From assembly GCA_011056555.1 (NCBI GenBank), contig DSEQ01000033.1, positions 167,996-231,995 of the forward strand: 64,000 bases of DNA, in the 5' to 3' direction. Below are positions 9,835-19,436 of this stretch, piece by piece. Within the stretch, counting starts at the first letter, position 1. Each line of letters opens with the position of its first letter. The notes below the pieces were generated by a model. That model worked only from the letters and a program-made list of their open reading frames with translations. It searched no databases and was not told the origin of the DNA. The position numbers and the translations under genes are program-made. Origin of the DNA: Candidatus Zixiibacteriota bacterium. GTDB lineage: Bacteria; Zixibacteria; MSB-5A5; JAABVY01.

Positions 9835-10623
9835 ATGAATAAATATTTTATCTCAACAATAACGCTGATCGTGTTTTTAACCTCCGCCTTGTTTGCGGAT
9901 GATAAATCGGAGGCGCAGGATAGTACCTGCCACTTCTTTGCACCCCAGGAGATGAGCTTTTTTGCCCAGACGGGCGATCTGGATGATCAGATCTATGCCT
10001 TTGAGGATGAAAACGCCGGGAATAGGAAATCTGTTACCACCGCTGTTTTGCTTTCCCTGGCGCTTCCCGGCCTGGGTGAACTCTATGTGGGACGTACCGG
10101 CCGTGCGGCAGGATTCTTCATTGCCGAAACCGGTATCTGGGCTTCGTTTGCCTATTTCAAGCACAAGGAATCCTGGCTCGAGGATGATTATATCAACTTT
10201 GCGATTCAGTATGCAGGAGTAACTCCGGATGGTAAAGATGATTTTTTCTATGATATGGTCGGATTCTATGACAATCGCGATGAATATAATAAAATATCGC
10301 GGGTCTATACCCGCACCAATCCGTTTTTCCCGGAGACCCCCGATTGGGATTGGGAATGGGAGTCGGATGAGCTGAAGACGCAATTCCGTGATATCAAAAA
10401 CGACTCCAGGGCACAGGGGCGTAACGCCAATTTCACCCTCGGCCTGGCCCTGGCAAACCGTGTAATCTCCGCTGTTGATGCCTGGTGGAGTGCAAAAAGC
10501 TATAACCGGCAGTTTTCACCATTGATGTCGAAGTTCCATCTCAAGCTTACGCCCTCAATCGCTGATATAGTGATTGGAAACGGCTCCCCGGGATTCATGC
10601 TGAACTTCAAGCATGAGTTTTAA
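9835..10623 (+). CDS. DUF5683-like membrane/envelope protein (paralogue of previous gene)
   Basis: A protein of 262 residues with a signal peptide (about 1-21), starting 5 bases after the previous stop. It has the same core as its neighbour: SLALPGLGELYVGRTGRAAG near residue 70, then an aromatic stretch and a C-terminal ANRVISAVDAWWSA that parallels ANRIISAFDAALSA next door. The two genes are therefore ancient tandem duplicates. No enzyme motif is visible. The function is unknown; the neighbourhood suggests outer-envelope biogenesis. The stop overlaps the next reading frame by 11 bases. Confidence 0.65.
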   Translation: MNKYFISTITLIVFLTSALFADDKSEAQDSTCHFFAPQEMSFFAQTGDLDDQIYAFEDENAGNRKSVTTAVLLSLALPGLGELYVGRTGRAAGFFIAETGIWASFAYFKHKESWLEDDYINFAIQYAGVTPDGKDDFFYDMVGFYDNRDEYNKISRVYTRTNPFFPETPDWDWEWESDELKTQFRDIKNDSRAQGRNANFTLGLALANRVISAVDAWWSAKSYNRQFSPLMSKFHLKLTPSIADIVIGNGSPGFMLNFKHEF

Positions 10624-11611
10624 AATTGCTTGGCGCACGCCAAAAAATATGCATAATTGGAACATGCCCTGTTTCAGGTTCAATATTAATAAGATATTGC
10701 TGAATTTGATCTTTCTTTCTCTTTTGCTTCTTTTCGCATCGCAAAACTCCTTTGCGGACAATCCGCCGGACTCTGCTGAAAAATTTTTTGAAACCTCGGC
10801 GGTCATAAATATTGACAGTATCGAATTATCTAAGTCGGGGCGGTATGATATGTACTGCGATTATTCCGGGAATCTTTTCATACTCAGGGAAGACCGGAAC
10901 TCGATCCTCAAACTCTCTGGAGAAGGCGCCCCGATCGCGCATATCGGAGGATTTGGTTTCGGAGTCCGTCAATTCAACTCCCCCGTGGCAATGGCCTCAT
11001 CTGACGGCGGCCTGAACCTGTATGTGCTCGATGCTGAGAATAGAAGAGTTGTCAGGCTGACGAATTCGCTCAAGTGGATAGACCAGTTTGAAATCGAGAA
11101 TGAGCCGAACGGGAAGGCAATCGGCGAGCTGACAGGAATTGCAATAAACTCCCAGAAAGAGATTTTCATATCCGATCCTCGTAATCTTCGGGTTATAAAA
11201 TTCACCCAGGACGGACGCTTTCTGGAAGAAATCGAGGGACGTTCGAAATTCATCGAACCGGGAGAGATCGCAATAGACGATGAGGATTACCTGTATGTTG
11301 CCGGTCGGGATGGCAAGGACGTCTTTCTTTTCGATAATCTCGGGAATTATCTGAAGCGCTATTCACCTGAGACAAACGATTCTATCGGGGCAATTGCGGT
11401 TGACCGGTCATATTTTTGTTATCTGGATTCAAGATCGGACAAGATCAAGGTTTTTTCGAAGGGATTGGCATACCTGTTCGAGATTGAACCCGGCAGGAGC
11501 GGTGATAACCGGGTGGTACCGGTCGAAATCGCACCCGGACAGCGGGGTCGGATCTGGGTTTTGGATATCAACAATAACCGGATATATGGATATGATCCGG
11601 TCGAGAAATAG
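10613..11611 (+). CDS. NHL/6-bladed beta-propeller secreted protein
   Basis: About 330 residues with blade-like repeats (LFILREDRNSILKLSGEG, LYVLDAENRRVVRLT, IFISDPRNLRVIKFTQDGRF, LYVAGRDGKDVFLFDNLGNY, IWVLDINNNRIYGYD), typical of NHL propellers. The ATG at 10613 overlaps the upstream stop and suggests translational coupling. However, the hydrophobic signal segment (about KILLNLIFLSLLLLFASQ) would then sit ~28 residues in. ATG 10649 or ATG 10664 gives a better signal peptide, so the start is uncertain. Likely periplasmic or surface. It could be a protein-binding partner of the large barrel protein encoded next, whose start lies inside this gene's end. Confidence 0.75.
   Translation: MSFKIAWRTPKNMHNWNMPCFRFNINKILLNLIFLSLLLLFASQNSFADNPPDSAEKFFETSAVINIDSIELSKSGRYDMYCDYSGNLFILREDRNSILKLSGEGAPIAHIGGFGFGVRQFNSPVAMASSDGGLNLYVLDAENRRVVRLTNSLKWIDQFEIENEPNGKAIGELTGIAINSQKEIFISDPRNLRVIKFTQDGRFLEEIEGRSKFIEPGEIAIDDEDYLYVAGRDGKDVFLFDNLGNYLKRYSPETNDSIGAIAVDRSYFCYLDSRSDKIKVFSKGLAYLFEIEPGRSGDNRVVPVEIAPGQRGRIWVLDINNNRIYGYDPVEK
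10629..10642. repeat. Short perfect inverted repeat TTGGCG-CA-CGCCAA
   Basis: A 14-base palindrome with 6-base arms between two alternative starts of the NHL propeller gene. It could be an operator or a small mRNA hairpin that tunes initiation at the downstream ATGs, or chance. No partner regulator is identifiable. Confidence 0.3.
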
Positions 11612-14600
11612 ATGGACGTTTCGTCCGCACATATTTATAGCTGTTCTCGCCGCCTGTATTCTTTCAATGTCGCCCTCCGGTAAGGCTGCTGAGAGCAGGA
11701 TTGATTTTCCGGCCGATACCACATTGACAGCACTGACTCTTCCGCATGCAAATATTTTTGAAGGTTCGATTCAATTAGCAGATTCATCCGGGAAATTGCT
11801 GGAAATTCAATTTGAGAGGGCCGATTATAACCGGGGTCTCTTCTATTTGGCACAGCCCCTCAGGGTGACATCGCGCTCGACTGTTCGGTATCGATATCTG
11901 GGTTATGATCTGCCGGAATATTTTTTCAGGCGCAAGCTCGAGCTGGAAAGGAAGGAACCAGAGGTAATCTACCGTGAGCCGGAAAAGGATGTTTATGCGG
12001 AGTCCGCTCCCGACTTCGGTCGAGAATCCTTTCTTCTGAGCGGTTCCAAATCGATTGCGGTATCGGCAGGGAATGCGCAGGATTTCGATCTGGATCAGAC
12101 CCTGAATATACAAATTCAGGGCGAGCCGGTAGAGGGGCTGACCCTGACAGGTTCGCTTTCCGACCGTGCCCAGCCGCAGGTGGCCGGGCTGTCGAGTTCG
12201 CTTGAGGATATTGAGTCTATTTCGGTGGAGGCCCGGGCAAAAAACTTCCGGGCCTTACTGGGAGATATGGATTATAATCATGAATGGGGCGGGATATCCT
12301 CATTTACAAAACGCCTGAAAGGGGCGGATGCAGAATTCAATCTCAATGCTTTTGATGGACGCGCCACCGTGGCCGGTATCAAGGGCAGGTTCCGTTCCGT
12401 GTCCTTCTTCGCTCGGGATGGAATCTCGGGACCTTACAGCCTGAAAACCCCGACCGGTGCGAGAACATCAATAGTCAGCGGCACAGAGAAGGTTTATCTG
12501 GACGGCAGGCTCTTGACTCCCGGAGCCTCGGCGGATTACATAATCGATTATGCGCTCGGGGAAATAACTTTCAACCCTAAGATAAACCTGAATTCTAGGT
12601 CCCGGATTGTGGTGGATTACGAATTTCTCGATCAGTCGTACAGAAGAAATTACTATGCCGGGGAGCTGGGTTTTAATGCTGCGGCGGGCAGCCTCAGAAC
12701 TTCCTTCGGGTACCTGGAAATCGGTGATTCAAAAGACAATCCGGTCAACTTGGTATTGTCTGATACCGACCGGGAGATCCTTGAGGACGCCGGCGATAGC
12801 CGCAGTCAGGCTGTGCGGGAAGGCGCGAGATTTGTGGGCGAGGGCCAGGGCGAGTATGTTCTGGAGACAGATTCGCTGGGGAATGATTATTATCGTTATG
12901 CGGGCGACAGCCTGGGCAATTATGATGTCAGCTTCTCCCGGGTTGATCAGGGAAGCGGTGATTATGTTTACACCGGAAACGGTGTCTATATTTATCGAGG
13001 TCCGAACAGGGGCAATTACCTGCCATTTGAGTTTATCCCGCTCCCCTCCAGAACTCGAGCAATCTATGGCGCGGCATCGGGCGGAGCGGGGGATCTGCTC
13101 AATTTCAATATCAGGGCTTCCGGATCAGCAAATGATCATAATCTATTCTCTGCTCTGGATGATGAAAATAACGAGGGATTTATGGGCGAGGCAGATGTGG
13201 CGCTTATCCCTGTCGATACATCAAAGTCGAATGATATAATCCGATATGCACAGACGGATTTGAGCATCACGATGCAGGAGAGAAGTTTCAGCCTTCCGGG
13301 AAGGTCGCTTCAGGTCGAGCTGGACCGCAAATGGGCTCTGAATCATGATAGTATCTTCAAGCGTTCGGATCAGTATGAAATCAGCCAGAGACTTGGATTG
13401 ACAGATATCTTCAATTTGGGCGGTTCGCTTGGAAGGTATCGGGATGGGGGCTATGTCTCGGCGGATAAAAATCTCTTGAGCCTGGATATTCAGCCAACCA
13501 AAGGATTGATATTTGAATTCAAGCGGGATGATCGAATTTCCGATTTCAAAGCCCGGGATATTTCAAGCCGTCTTTATCAGAACAGCCTGTCAGCGGGTTA
13601 TTCAGTTAAAAGCCTGAAGATTACAACGGGATGGGCTGATGAGAAAGATACCCGGGTCGACACATCAGGCGGAATCGGTTTTGACCGCTACTATGCCCAT
13701 GGCTCCTATGCAGGATTTTCTGCCGGAATATCCCATAAGCAGCAGTCTCGTCTTGACTCTGTATGGCGGGATGATTTTGAGGATTTTGTTATTGAGGCGG
13801 GTATGGAACGGTCTTTCTTGAATGGCAAGATCCGCACCGAATCAGAGATTGTGAGGCGGGAAGTGGAATATGCCGAGGGCGGGCTGCCGAACCTGACCGA
13901 GACCAAATCGCTTTCCAGAATAAATTTCAAGGGCCCGAAAAATATTTTCAGCGGATACCTTTCATACCGGTTCAGCAGGCAGCTGGTAAATCGTCTGGCC
14001 AGAAATTTCATAAAAGTGGAGGATGGTCGGGGTGATTATCGTCTGGAGGATTCGATTTTTGTGCGCGATCCATTCGGAGATTACATTGCGGTGGATGAGC
14101 TGGTCGAGAGCGGCGGCGCCGGACTCTCCTCTGAAAAAAGCATGAACCTGCGCCTCGATTTCCTGCGGATAATAAAGCCGCTCAAAGAGCTGTCACAGCT
14201 TAATTCTGAAACGCATTTGAACCTCGAGGAGCGCGGCGATAATTCTTTTCGCTTAAATCTCCTGTACACCCTGCCATTCTGGGAGACATACCCGGACAAT
14301 CCAATCTTTTCACGCTTCGATTTGAGGCAGACTTTCAATATCGGCACCAGTCGCGGCGATATCGTTAGCCTCGGATTCGAAGAAATCAAAACAATCGACC
14401 GGATCCGTGACCTCCAGAGCGACCGTTATCAGCGCATCATTTTTGAGAAGGTCTTTGTCAATGTAGATCAGGCCCTGAACCTGAGGCTCGAGCACCGCTT
14501 TAAACGGGAAAGAGAAACATCGGGATATTTCGGCTCGGCCGATTTCGGCGAGCATGATATTCTATCGGAGCTGGCCTTTTTCTCGGGGCGGCGATTCGAA

Positions 14601-14936
14601 TTATCTATCCGGCCAAGGTACCTGTATGATTACAGCAAAACGGATGATCTGACCGTAAACATGTACGGTGCACAGATTTCGTCCGCATTCGGAGTGGCCG
14701 GGCAGGGAAGGTTTGCGGCTGATTTTGCCTATAACCGTGTGGAATCGAGCGAAGATGGGTTTATTCCCTACCAGTTCGCGGCAGGGAATCGTCCCGGCGA
14801 TAACTTCAATTGGAGCACGAGCTTCAATTTCAAATATAACAAGTACATCACCGCCCGGCTTAAATACAGCGCCGATAAAATCCCCGGGTTGCAAACACGT
14901 CACCGGGGCACATTGAGCATGAGGGCCAACTTCTGA
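11586..14936 (+). CDS. Very large outer-membrane beta-barrel-like protein (SprA-reminiscent)
   Basis: About 1116 residues from ATG 11586 (ATG 11592 is an alternative); both overlap the end of the propeller gene. A signal peptide follows (IFIAVLAACILSM). The body is almost entirely alternating beta-strand sequence with aromatic ends, as in a large barrel. Two segments recall SprA, the giant T9SS translocon: SKSIAVSAGNAQDFDLDQTL followed by GLTLTGSLSDRAQPQ, and KVYLDGRLLTPGASADYIID followed by YALGEITFNPK. SprA is usually over 2000 residues, so this is shorter and could be a reduced or divergent form, or another barrel class. The C-terminus ends LKYSADKIPGLQ...MRANF, with an aromatic last residue typical of barrels. 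Its stop overlaps the Omp85 gene start (TGATG), so the two are probably made together. Confidence 0.6.
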   Translation: MDMIRSRNRWTFRPHIFIAVLAACILSMSPSGKAAESRIDFPADTTLTALTLPHANIFEGSIQLADSSGKLLEIQFERADYNRGLFYLAQPLRVTSRSTVRYRYLGYDLPEYFFRRKLELERKEPEVIYREPEKDVYAESAPDFGRESFLLSGSKSIAVSAGNAQDFDLDQTLNIQIQGEPVEGLTLTGSLSDRAQPQVAGLSSSLEDIESISVEARAKNFRALLGDMDYNHEWGGISSFTKRLKGADAEFNLNAFDGRATVAGIKGRFRSVSFFARDGISGPYSLKTPTGARTSIVSGTEKVYLDGRLLTPGASADYIIDYALGEITFNPKINLNSRSRIVVDYEFLDQSYRRNYYAGELGFNAAAGSLRTSFGYLEIGDSKDNPVNLVLSDTDREILEDAGDSRSQAVREGARFVGEGQGEYVLETDSLGNDYYRYAGDSLGNYDVSFSRVDQGSGDYVYTGNGVYIYRGPNRGNYLPFEFIPLPSRTRAIYGAASGGAGDLLNFNIRASGSANDHNLFSALDDENNEGFMGEADVALIPVDTSKSNDIIRYAQTDLSITMQERSFSLPGRSLQVELDRKWALNHDSIFKRSDQYEISQRLGLTDIFNLGGSLGRYRDGGYVSADKNLLSLDIQPTKGLIFEFKRDDRISDFKARDISSRLYQNSLSAGYSVKSLKITTGWADEKDTRVDTSGGIGFDRYYAHGSYAGFSAGISHKQQSRLDSVWRDDFEDFVIEAGMERSFLNGKIRTESEIVRREVEYAEGGLPNLTETKSLSRINFKGPKNIFSGYLSYRFSRQLVNRLARNFIKVEDGRGDYRLEDSIFVRDPFGDYIAVDELVESGGAGLSSEKSMNLRLDFLRIIKPLKELSQLNSETHLNLEERGDNSFRLNLLYTLPFWETYPDNPIFSRFDLRQTFNIGTSRGDIVSLGFEEIKTIDRIRDLQSDRYQRIIFEKVFVNVDQALNLRLEHRFKRERETSGYFGSADFGEHDILSELAFFSGRRFELSIRPRYLYDYSKTDDLTVNMYGAQISSAFGVAGQGRFAADFAYNRVESSEDGFIPYQFAAGNRPGDNFNWSTSFNFKYNKYITARLKYSADKIPGLQTRHRGTLSMRANF

Positions 14937-16645
14937 TGAGGCATATTATTCTTACACTTACGGTGATAATGGTTTCTGCCGGGTCCTCATCCGGCGTTAA
15001 TATTGTATTAGAGGGGGATAAAATTTTCGATCGAAAGGAAGCGTCCGGAATCTGGGATGAAATCAAAAATGATAGCAATAATGTGGTGATGTTTGAGGAC
15101 AGCCTGTATATGAGGGCCGAAATGAAAGGCTATTTTGATGCCGATATAAGTGTTTTGATCGATGCCGATTCCCTGGTCATGGTTAATGTTAATTCAGGTC
15201 CCGTTTACAGCATAAATTCTATCGGATTCAGTGTGATCGGAAGCTCTCGGCCGGAAGCGGATATCGAATTAGAAAGAAGGTTTATAAATAATCCGGCCAG
15301 TTCGGAGAATCTTCAAGCTATACTCGCGGATGCGGTGGATGTCTATGCTGATAACGGCTACCCGTTTGCGCAATCAAAGATTAAATCGATGCAGATGACC
15401 GGTTCCGATGTGAAAATCGAACTGCAGATGACCTCGGGGCCTTTTGTGCGGATAGATTCGCTGTTATTCAATTCGGAAAAGGATCTTTCCGCTCAGTTTA
15501 TGGTACGCAAATCCGGACTTCAGGAGGGGATGGCTTTCAGCCAGAAAGAGGTGGAAAATTCAATTATAAGGATTAATTCTCTGGATTATATGCGGGTTGA
15601 GGAGCTGCCGCGCGAGGAATTCTATAATAATTATAATAGCTGTCTGCTTGTGTATGATGTAAAACAGAGAGGACTGAATCGTCTCGAGGGCGCACTTGGA
15701 TACAATCCCGGTACGGAGCAGATTGACGGTTTCGTATTCGGTTTTCTGGACCTGAGCTTTTACAATCCTTTCGGGGACGGAAAGAATTTCTTCTTAAAGT
15801 GGAATAAAGCGTCAGAAACCTCCAGCAGGGTGAGGATGAGCTTTGAGTATCCTTATCCGATGGGCATACCCTTTGAGACCTCGATCGGAGTCGAACAGGA
15901 AAAATTCAGAAATATTTATCTGTCATTGAATGCGGAAGCAAATATTTCGCAGACCTTTTCATTGAACGACAGGCTGCATGCCGGGTTCAAATGGAGTAAG
16001 ATCACAGCCCAGGGGGAAAGTTTCAGGTCGATTTTTGACAGCAGGGTTTACCAGGCCTCGCTGGGATTGACCCTTTCTTCCTTCGAGGATCGGCTGATGG
16101 ATTTATCGGGAAGAAGTCTGGCGGTAAAACTGTCTTATATTCATAAAAGACTCTACCGTACTCTGGGGATTGTCCCGGATGATAACAGCTTCAATCCATT
16201 TAAAGCAGAATTGATGCTGCGGGGCGGTCTACGGATTTGGAACCTGTTCTTTGCGGATGCAAAAGGGAATTTCGCGGGATTTTCCGAAGACGAGAGGTTA
16301 ATCTCGCCCGCGGAGATGATTAAGCTGGGCGGCAGGGAAACGCTGCGCGGATATTCAGAGGAACAGTTTATAACTCCGCGGGCGGGCTGGACTAATCTGG
16401 AATTAGGAGTATATCAGCCGGGCCAGCTGAAAGCCTATATATTTGCGGATCTGGGCTATGCGCGGCTTACGGATATTTATTCTGAAGAGGATTCTCCGGC
16501 GTTCGAGGACGAATTTTTATTTGGCGCGGGCTTCGGATTTCATCTATTTTCCGGGCAGATCGGCCTGGACTTAAATATCGGCTGGAGTAAGAATGACAGC
16601 TTCAGCGAGGGAAAACTGTATTTAATACTGGATAATAGATTTTGA
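14936..16645 (+). CDS. Omp85-family POTRA/beta-barrel protein (BamA/TamA-like)
   Basis: A protein of 569 residues. A signal peptide at 1-20 is followed by POTRA-like repeats (~20-245; VYSINSIGFSVIG, VKIELQMTSGPFVRIDSLLF, CLLVYDVKQRG) and a C-terminal 16-strand-type barrel ending DNRF. The diagnostic Omp85 loop motif is GGRETLRGYSEEQF near 465 (the (V/L)RGY/F motif). Omp85 proteins insert or translocate outer-membrane proteins. At 569 residues it is shorter than BamA (~800) and nearer TamA or plain surface-antigen forms. Start and stop overlap both neighbours, pointing to coupling with the large barrel protein upstream. It could be the dedicated assembly factor for that barrel; this is inference. 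Confidence 0.85.
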   Translation: MRHIILTLTVIMVSAGSSSGVNIVLEGDKIFDRKEASGIWDEIKNDSNNVVMFEDSLYMRAEMKGYFDADISVLIDADSLVMVNVNSGPVYSINSIGFSVIGSSRPEADIELERRFINNPASSENLQAILADAVDVYADNGYPFAQSKIKSMQMTGSDVKIELQMTSGPFVRIDSLLFNSEKDLSAQFMVRKSGLQEGMAFSQKEVENSIIRINSLDYMRVEELPREEFYNNYNSCLLVYDVKQRGLNRLEGALGYNPGTEQIDGFVFGFLDLSFYNPFGDGKNFFLKWNKASETSSRVRMSFEYPYPMGIPFETSIGVEQEKFRNIYLSLNAEANISQTFSLNDRLHAGFKWSKITAQGESFRSIFDSRVYQASLGLTLSSFEDRLMDLSGRSLAVKLSYIHKRLYRTLGIVPDDNSFNPFKAELMLRGGLRIWNLFFADAKGNFAGFSEDERLISPAEMIKLGGRETLRGYSEEQFITPRAGWTNLELGVYQPGQLKAYIFADLGYARLTDIYSEEDSPAFEDEFLFGAGFGFHLFSGQIGLDLNIGWSKNDSFSEGKLYLILDNRF

Positions 16646-17517
16646 TTTCATATCTGGCCAATGTATTAAGACTGATGAGGTGGCAAAACTGCCTTATAAC
16701 CATGTTTGTGGTTGTGACAGCGGTTTTTCTGCTGCCGTTTATACCGGAGGTTCATGAAATTATAATCGCTGCTTTGGCGGCCGCTTTCATCACCGCATAC
16801 GGCAATATTCACAACGACATTGCGGATTATAGAGCGGACAAGATCAATCATCCCGAACGTCCGCTTCCTTCGGCAGAATTAAGCCCCGGGACGGCTATAT
16901 TGTGGCTGCAGATGGCCCTGGCAGCCGGCCTGATACTGTCTTTGCTGGTGAATCAGAGATGTTTTATAGTGGCTGCTATCGCTTCCATTGCGCTCTTTTT
17001 TTACAGCTTGTTTATTAAGAAGATTCCGCTCCTGGCAAATATCTGGGTGGGATTGATTGCCGCGCTGACATTTATATATGCGGGTTACATCAGCCCATTA
17101 TATACAGTCTGGGATTTCAGCCTGATTAATGCCGGAGCGTTGATAGCTTTCTTTTTTCACCTGGGCCGCGAGCTGATTAAGGATTTACAGGACATGGAGG
17201 GCGACCTGAGCAGCGGATTATCCACAGTGGCTTTGAGCTGGTCCCCCGCTGCCGCCAAACTGCTTGCAACAATGTCATTTATGGCGGTTGGGATTCTGGC
17301 TGCGCTACTCTACCTTTTTTTGAAACCCGGACTCGAATTTCTGGTAATATTCATAATCGGCGTCTTTTTGCCGTTAGTAATTTTGACGGTTATGATGTGG
17401 AGAAGGTCAGCTCAGAATGCGTATAGAATGATTTCCGCCTGGCTGAAAGTCTTGATGCCTGTGGGTATGCTGACCCTGCTTTTGGCCAGAGAGAAATTAC
17501 CGCTTGACAGTTTTTGA
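16642..17517 (+). CDS. UbiA-family prenyltransferase
   Basis: About 291 residues with 8-9 membrane segments. The first prenyl-diphosphate/Mg site is NIHNDIADYRADKINHPERP near residues 55-75 (NxxxDxxxD), and the second acidic loop is KDLQDMEGDLSSG near 178. The HPERPLP element resembles geranylgeranylglycerol-phosphate geranylgeranyltransferase and homogentisate-type members. The substrate cannot be assigned from sequence. Start is TTG 16642 overlapping the previous stop, or ATG 16675. It sits oddly between an Omp85 gene and the Bat cluster with no other quinone or lipid gene nearby. Confidence 0.85.
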   Translation: MISYLANVLRLMRWQNCLITMFVVVTAVFLLPFIPEVHEIIIAALAAAFITAYGNIHNDIADYRADKINHPERPLPSAELSPGTAILWLQMALAAGLILSLLVNQRCFIVAAIASIALFFYSLFIKKIPLLANIWVGLIAALTFIYAGYISPLYTVWDFSLINAGALIAFFFHLGRELIKDLQDMEGDLSSGLSTVALSWSPAAAKLLATMSFMAVGILAALLYLFLKPGLEFLVIFIIGVFLPLVILTVMMWRRSAQNAYRMISAWLKVLMPVGMLTLLLAREKLPLDSF

Positions 17518-17540
17518 GGGCAGGCTTTATTGGAACGCAT

Positions 17541-18452
17541 ATGAGAATTAGCAAACTGATTATATTATTTATACTTACATTTGTTTTCACATCACCGCCT
17601 TGCTCCGCGGGAGAACTGTCATTTGAAGTTATTCCTTCCAGTCAGCATCTGACGGTGGGCGACACCCTCACGCTTACAATGAAAGTGATTGTCTACGGTA
17701 AGCCCGAGCGCTACGAAGTGGAGCCGATGTCGAAGCTGGAACTGCCCGGTTTTACAACAGTTTCGACCTCACCCCGCCATCGGCGCGGAATTGAAGGGGG
17801 AGAGACATTCGAGGAGAGAATAACCACTTTCAGGATGGTTGCGGAGGAACCGGGAGAGTATACCATACCCTCTTTCGAAATTCCGTATCACGCCGACAGC
17901 CAGAGCGAAGATCAATATCTCTCATCCCAGGAACTCTCAATAACTGTGAGGCCCTCACCTTCCGGGCTTGCCAGATCAAAGGCCCCATATATCATCGGAA
18001 TGTTCATTCTGGTAATCCTGATCTCGGTTGGGGGATTCTACCTGTGGCTGCAACGAACAAAATCGAAGCAATTTGAGGAAGAGGAAGATCGTAATATCGC
18101 GGCCAAATTCAAGAATTGGGCGGAGGAGTTGAACAAATTGCTGGCCTCCGGCAAGACAGATACGTTTACCCAGCAAGCCTTCAATTATGTAAATGAATTC
18201 ATTGAGGATAACTACCGTCTTGGCCTGAAAGGCAAGAAGTTCGAGAAGCGCATGATGATAATACATGATGCGGGTGTAAATCTGAGGCTGGTCGAGCTTC
18301 TGAAAATGACTCATGACAACCTGGAGGAATACAAGTTCGGCGGTATGACACACAGCACACGGGAATTGAGTGAATTACTGGATGAACTCAAAAATATTAA
18401 TCAATACATAGATAATTCGAAAACGAAAAGCGAATCGGGAGATAGAGTATGA
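17541..18452 (+). CDS. BatD-like protein: signal peptide, Ig-like domain, one membrane helix, cytosolic helical domain
   Basis: Start ATG 17541 gives a clean signal peptide (RISKLIILFILTFVF, cut near CSA). The mature N-terminus (SFEVIPSSQHLTVGDTLTLT) and the TTFRMVAEEPGEYTIPSFEI strand pair resemble the Ig-like repeats of BatD. A single membrane helix lies at ~148-171 (YIIGMFILVILISVGGFYLW), followed by a ~130-residue helical cytosolic tail. The next gene, a MoxR ATPase, overlaps by 4 bases. It is the first of three genes in the cluster with this layout (also 21840 and 25677). Bat systems are linked to stress tolerance and envelope integrity, but the mechanism is not settled. Confidence 0.7.
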   Translation: MRISKLIILFILTFVFTSPPCSAGELSFEVIPSSQHLTVGDTLTLTMKVIVYGKPERYEVEPMSKLELPGFTTVSTSPRHRRGIEGGETFEERITTFRMVAEEPGEYTIPSFEIPYHADSQSEDQYLSSQELSITVRPSPSGLARSKAPYIIGMFILVILISVGGFYLWLQRTKSKQFEEEEDRNIAAKFKNWAEELNKLLASGKTDTFTQQAFNYVNEFIEDNYRLGLKGKKFEKRMMIIHDAGVNLRLVELLKMTHDNLEEYKFGGMTHSTRELSELLDELKNINQYIDNSKTKSESGDRV

Positions 18453-19435
18453 ATCAGGATATTAAAGAGATTCAGGCAGAGGTTGAAGAGAAGTCTAAAT
18501 TTTTGCAGAATTTAACGAGCGAAATCAGGAAGATAATAGTCGGACAGAATTATCTGATCGATCGTCTTTTAGTCGGGCTTCTGGCGGACGGTCATATCCT
18601 GATCGAGGGCGTTCCGGGATTGGCCAAGACCCTCTCGATCAAGACACTATCAGATTGTATCCAGACCCGCTTCCAAAGGCTCCAGTTCACCCCTGATCTT
18701 CTGCCGGCGGATTTGATCGGGACCATGGTGTTCTCACCCCAGGAGGGCAAATTTTATCCCAAGAAGGGTCCGATTTTCGCCAACCTGATTCTGGCCGATG
18801 AGATCAACCGCGCACCGGCCAAAGTCCAATCGGCGCTGCTGGAGGCGATGCAGGAACGTCAGGTTACTATTGGAGATACCACTTATCCATTGGATGAGCC
18901 CTTCATGGTTCTGGCCACCCAGAATCCTATCGAACAGGAGGGCACATATCCATTACCTGAAGCTCAGGTTGACAGATTTATGCTTAAAATCAAGATCACC
19001 TACCCGGGACGTGAGGAAGAGCTCCAGATTATGGACCGCATGACAGTTGGCCAGATTTTCGAGCTTACAAAGGTGACCTCTCCGGAGGAGATCCTGAATG
19101 CCCGTAAAGTAATCAGCGGTATTTATGTGGATGAGAAAGTTAAGGAATATATCGTCAGTATCGTAATGGCCACCCGTGATCCAGAGGCTTTCGGCCTCGA
19201 TCTCTCCCAGTATATCGCCTATGGGGCCTCGCCGCGAGCCAGTATCTATCTCAATCTGGCATCCAAGGCGCATGCATTTCTGCGGGGGCGGGGATATATA
19301 ACTCCCGAGGATGTCAAGCAGATCGGTATGGATGTGCTGCGGCACCGGGTGATCCTGACTTACGAGGCTGAGGCCGAGGAACTGACCTCGGAAGATATCA
19401 TCCAGAAAATATTTGACGAAGTCGAGGTGCCGTAG
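18449..19435 (+). CDS. moxR: MoxR-family AAA+ ATPase
   Basis: A protein of 328 residues with Walker A as GVPGLAKT near residue 54, Walker B as LILADEINRAP near 113, and sensor ATQNPIEQEGTYPLPEAQVD near 155, all typical of MoxR. MoxR ATPases act as chaperones or remodelers of metal-binding VWA proteins, and the DUF58 and two VWA genes that follow are the expected partners. Start ATG 18449 overlaps the upstream stop (ATGA). Confidence 0.95.
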   Translation: MNQDIKEIQAEVEEKSKFLQNLTSEIRKIIVGQNYLIDRLLVGLLADGHILIEGVPGLAKTLSIKTLSDCIQTRFQRLQFTPDLLPADLIGTMVFSPQEGKFYPKKGPIFANLILADEINRAPAKVQSALLEAMQERQVTIGDTTYPLDEPFMVLATQNPIEQEGTYPLPEAQVDRFMLKIKITYPGREEELQIMDRMTVGQIFELTKVTSPEEILNARKVISGIYVDEKVKEYIVSIVMATRDPEAFGLDLSQYIAYGASPRASIYLNLASKAHAFLRGRGYITPEDVKQIGMDVLRHRVILTYEAEAEELTSEDIIQKIFDEVEVP

Positions 19436-19436
19436 C

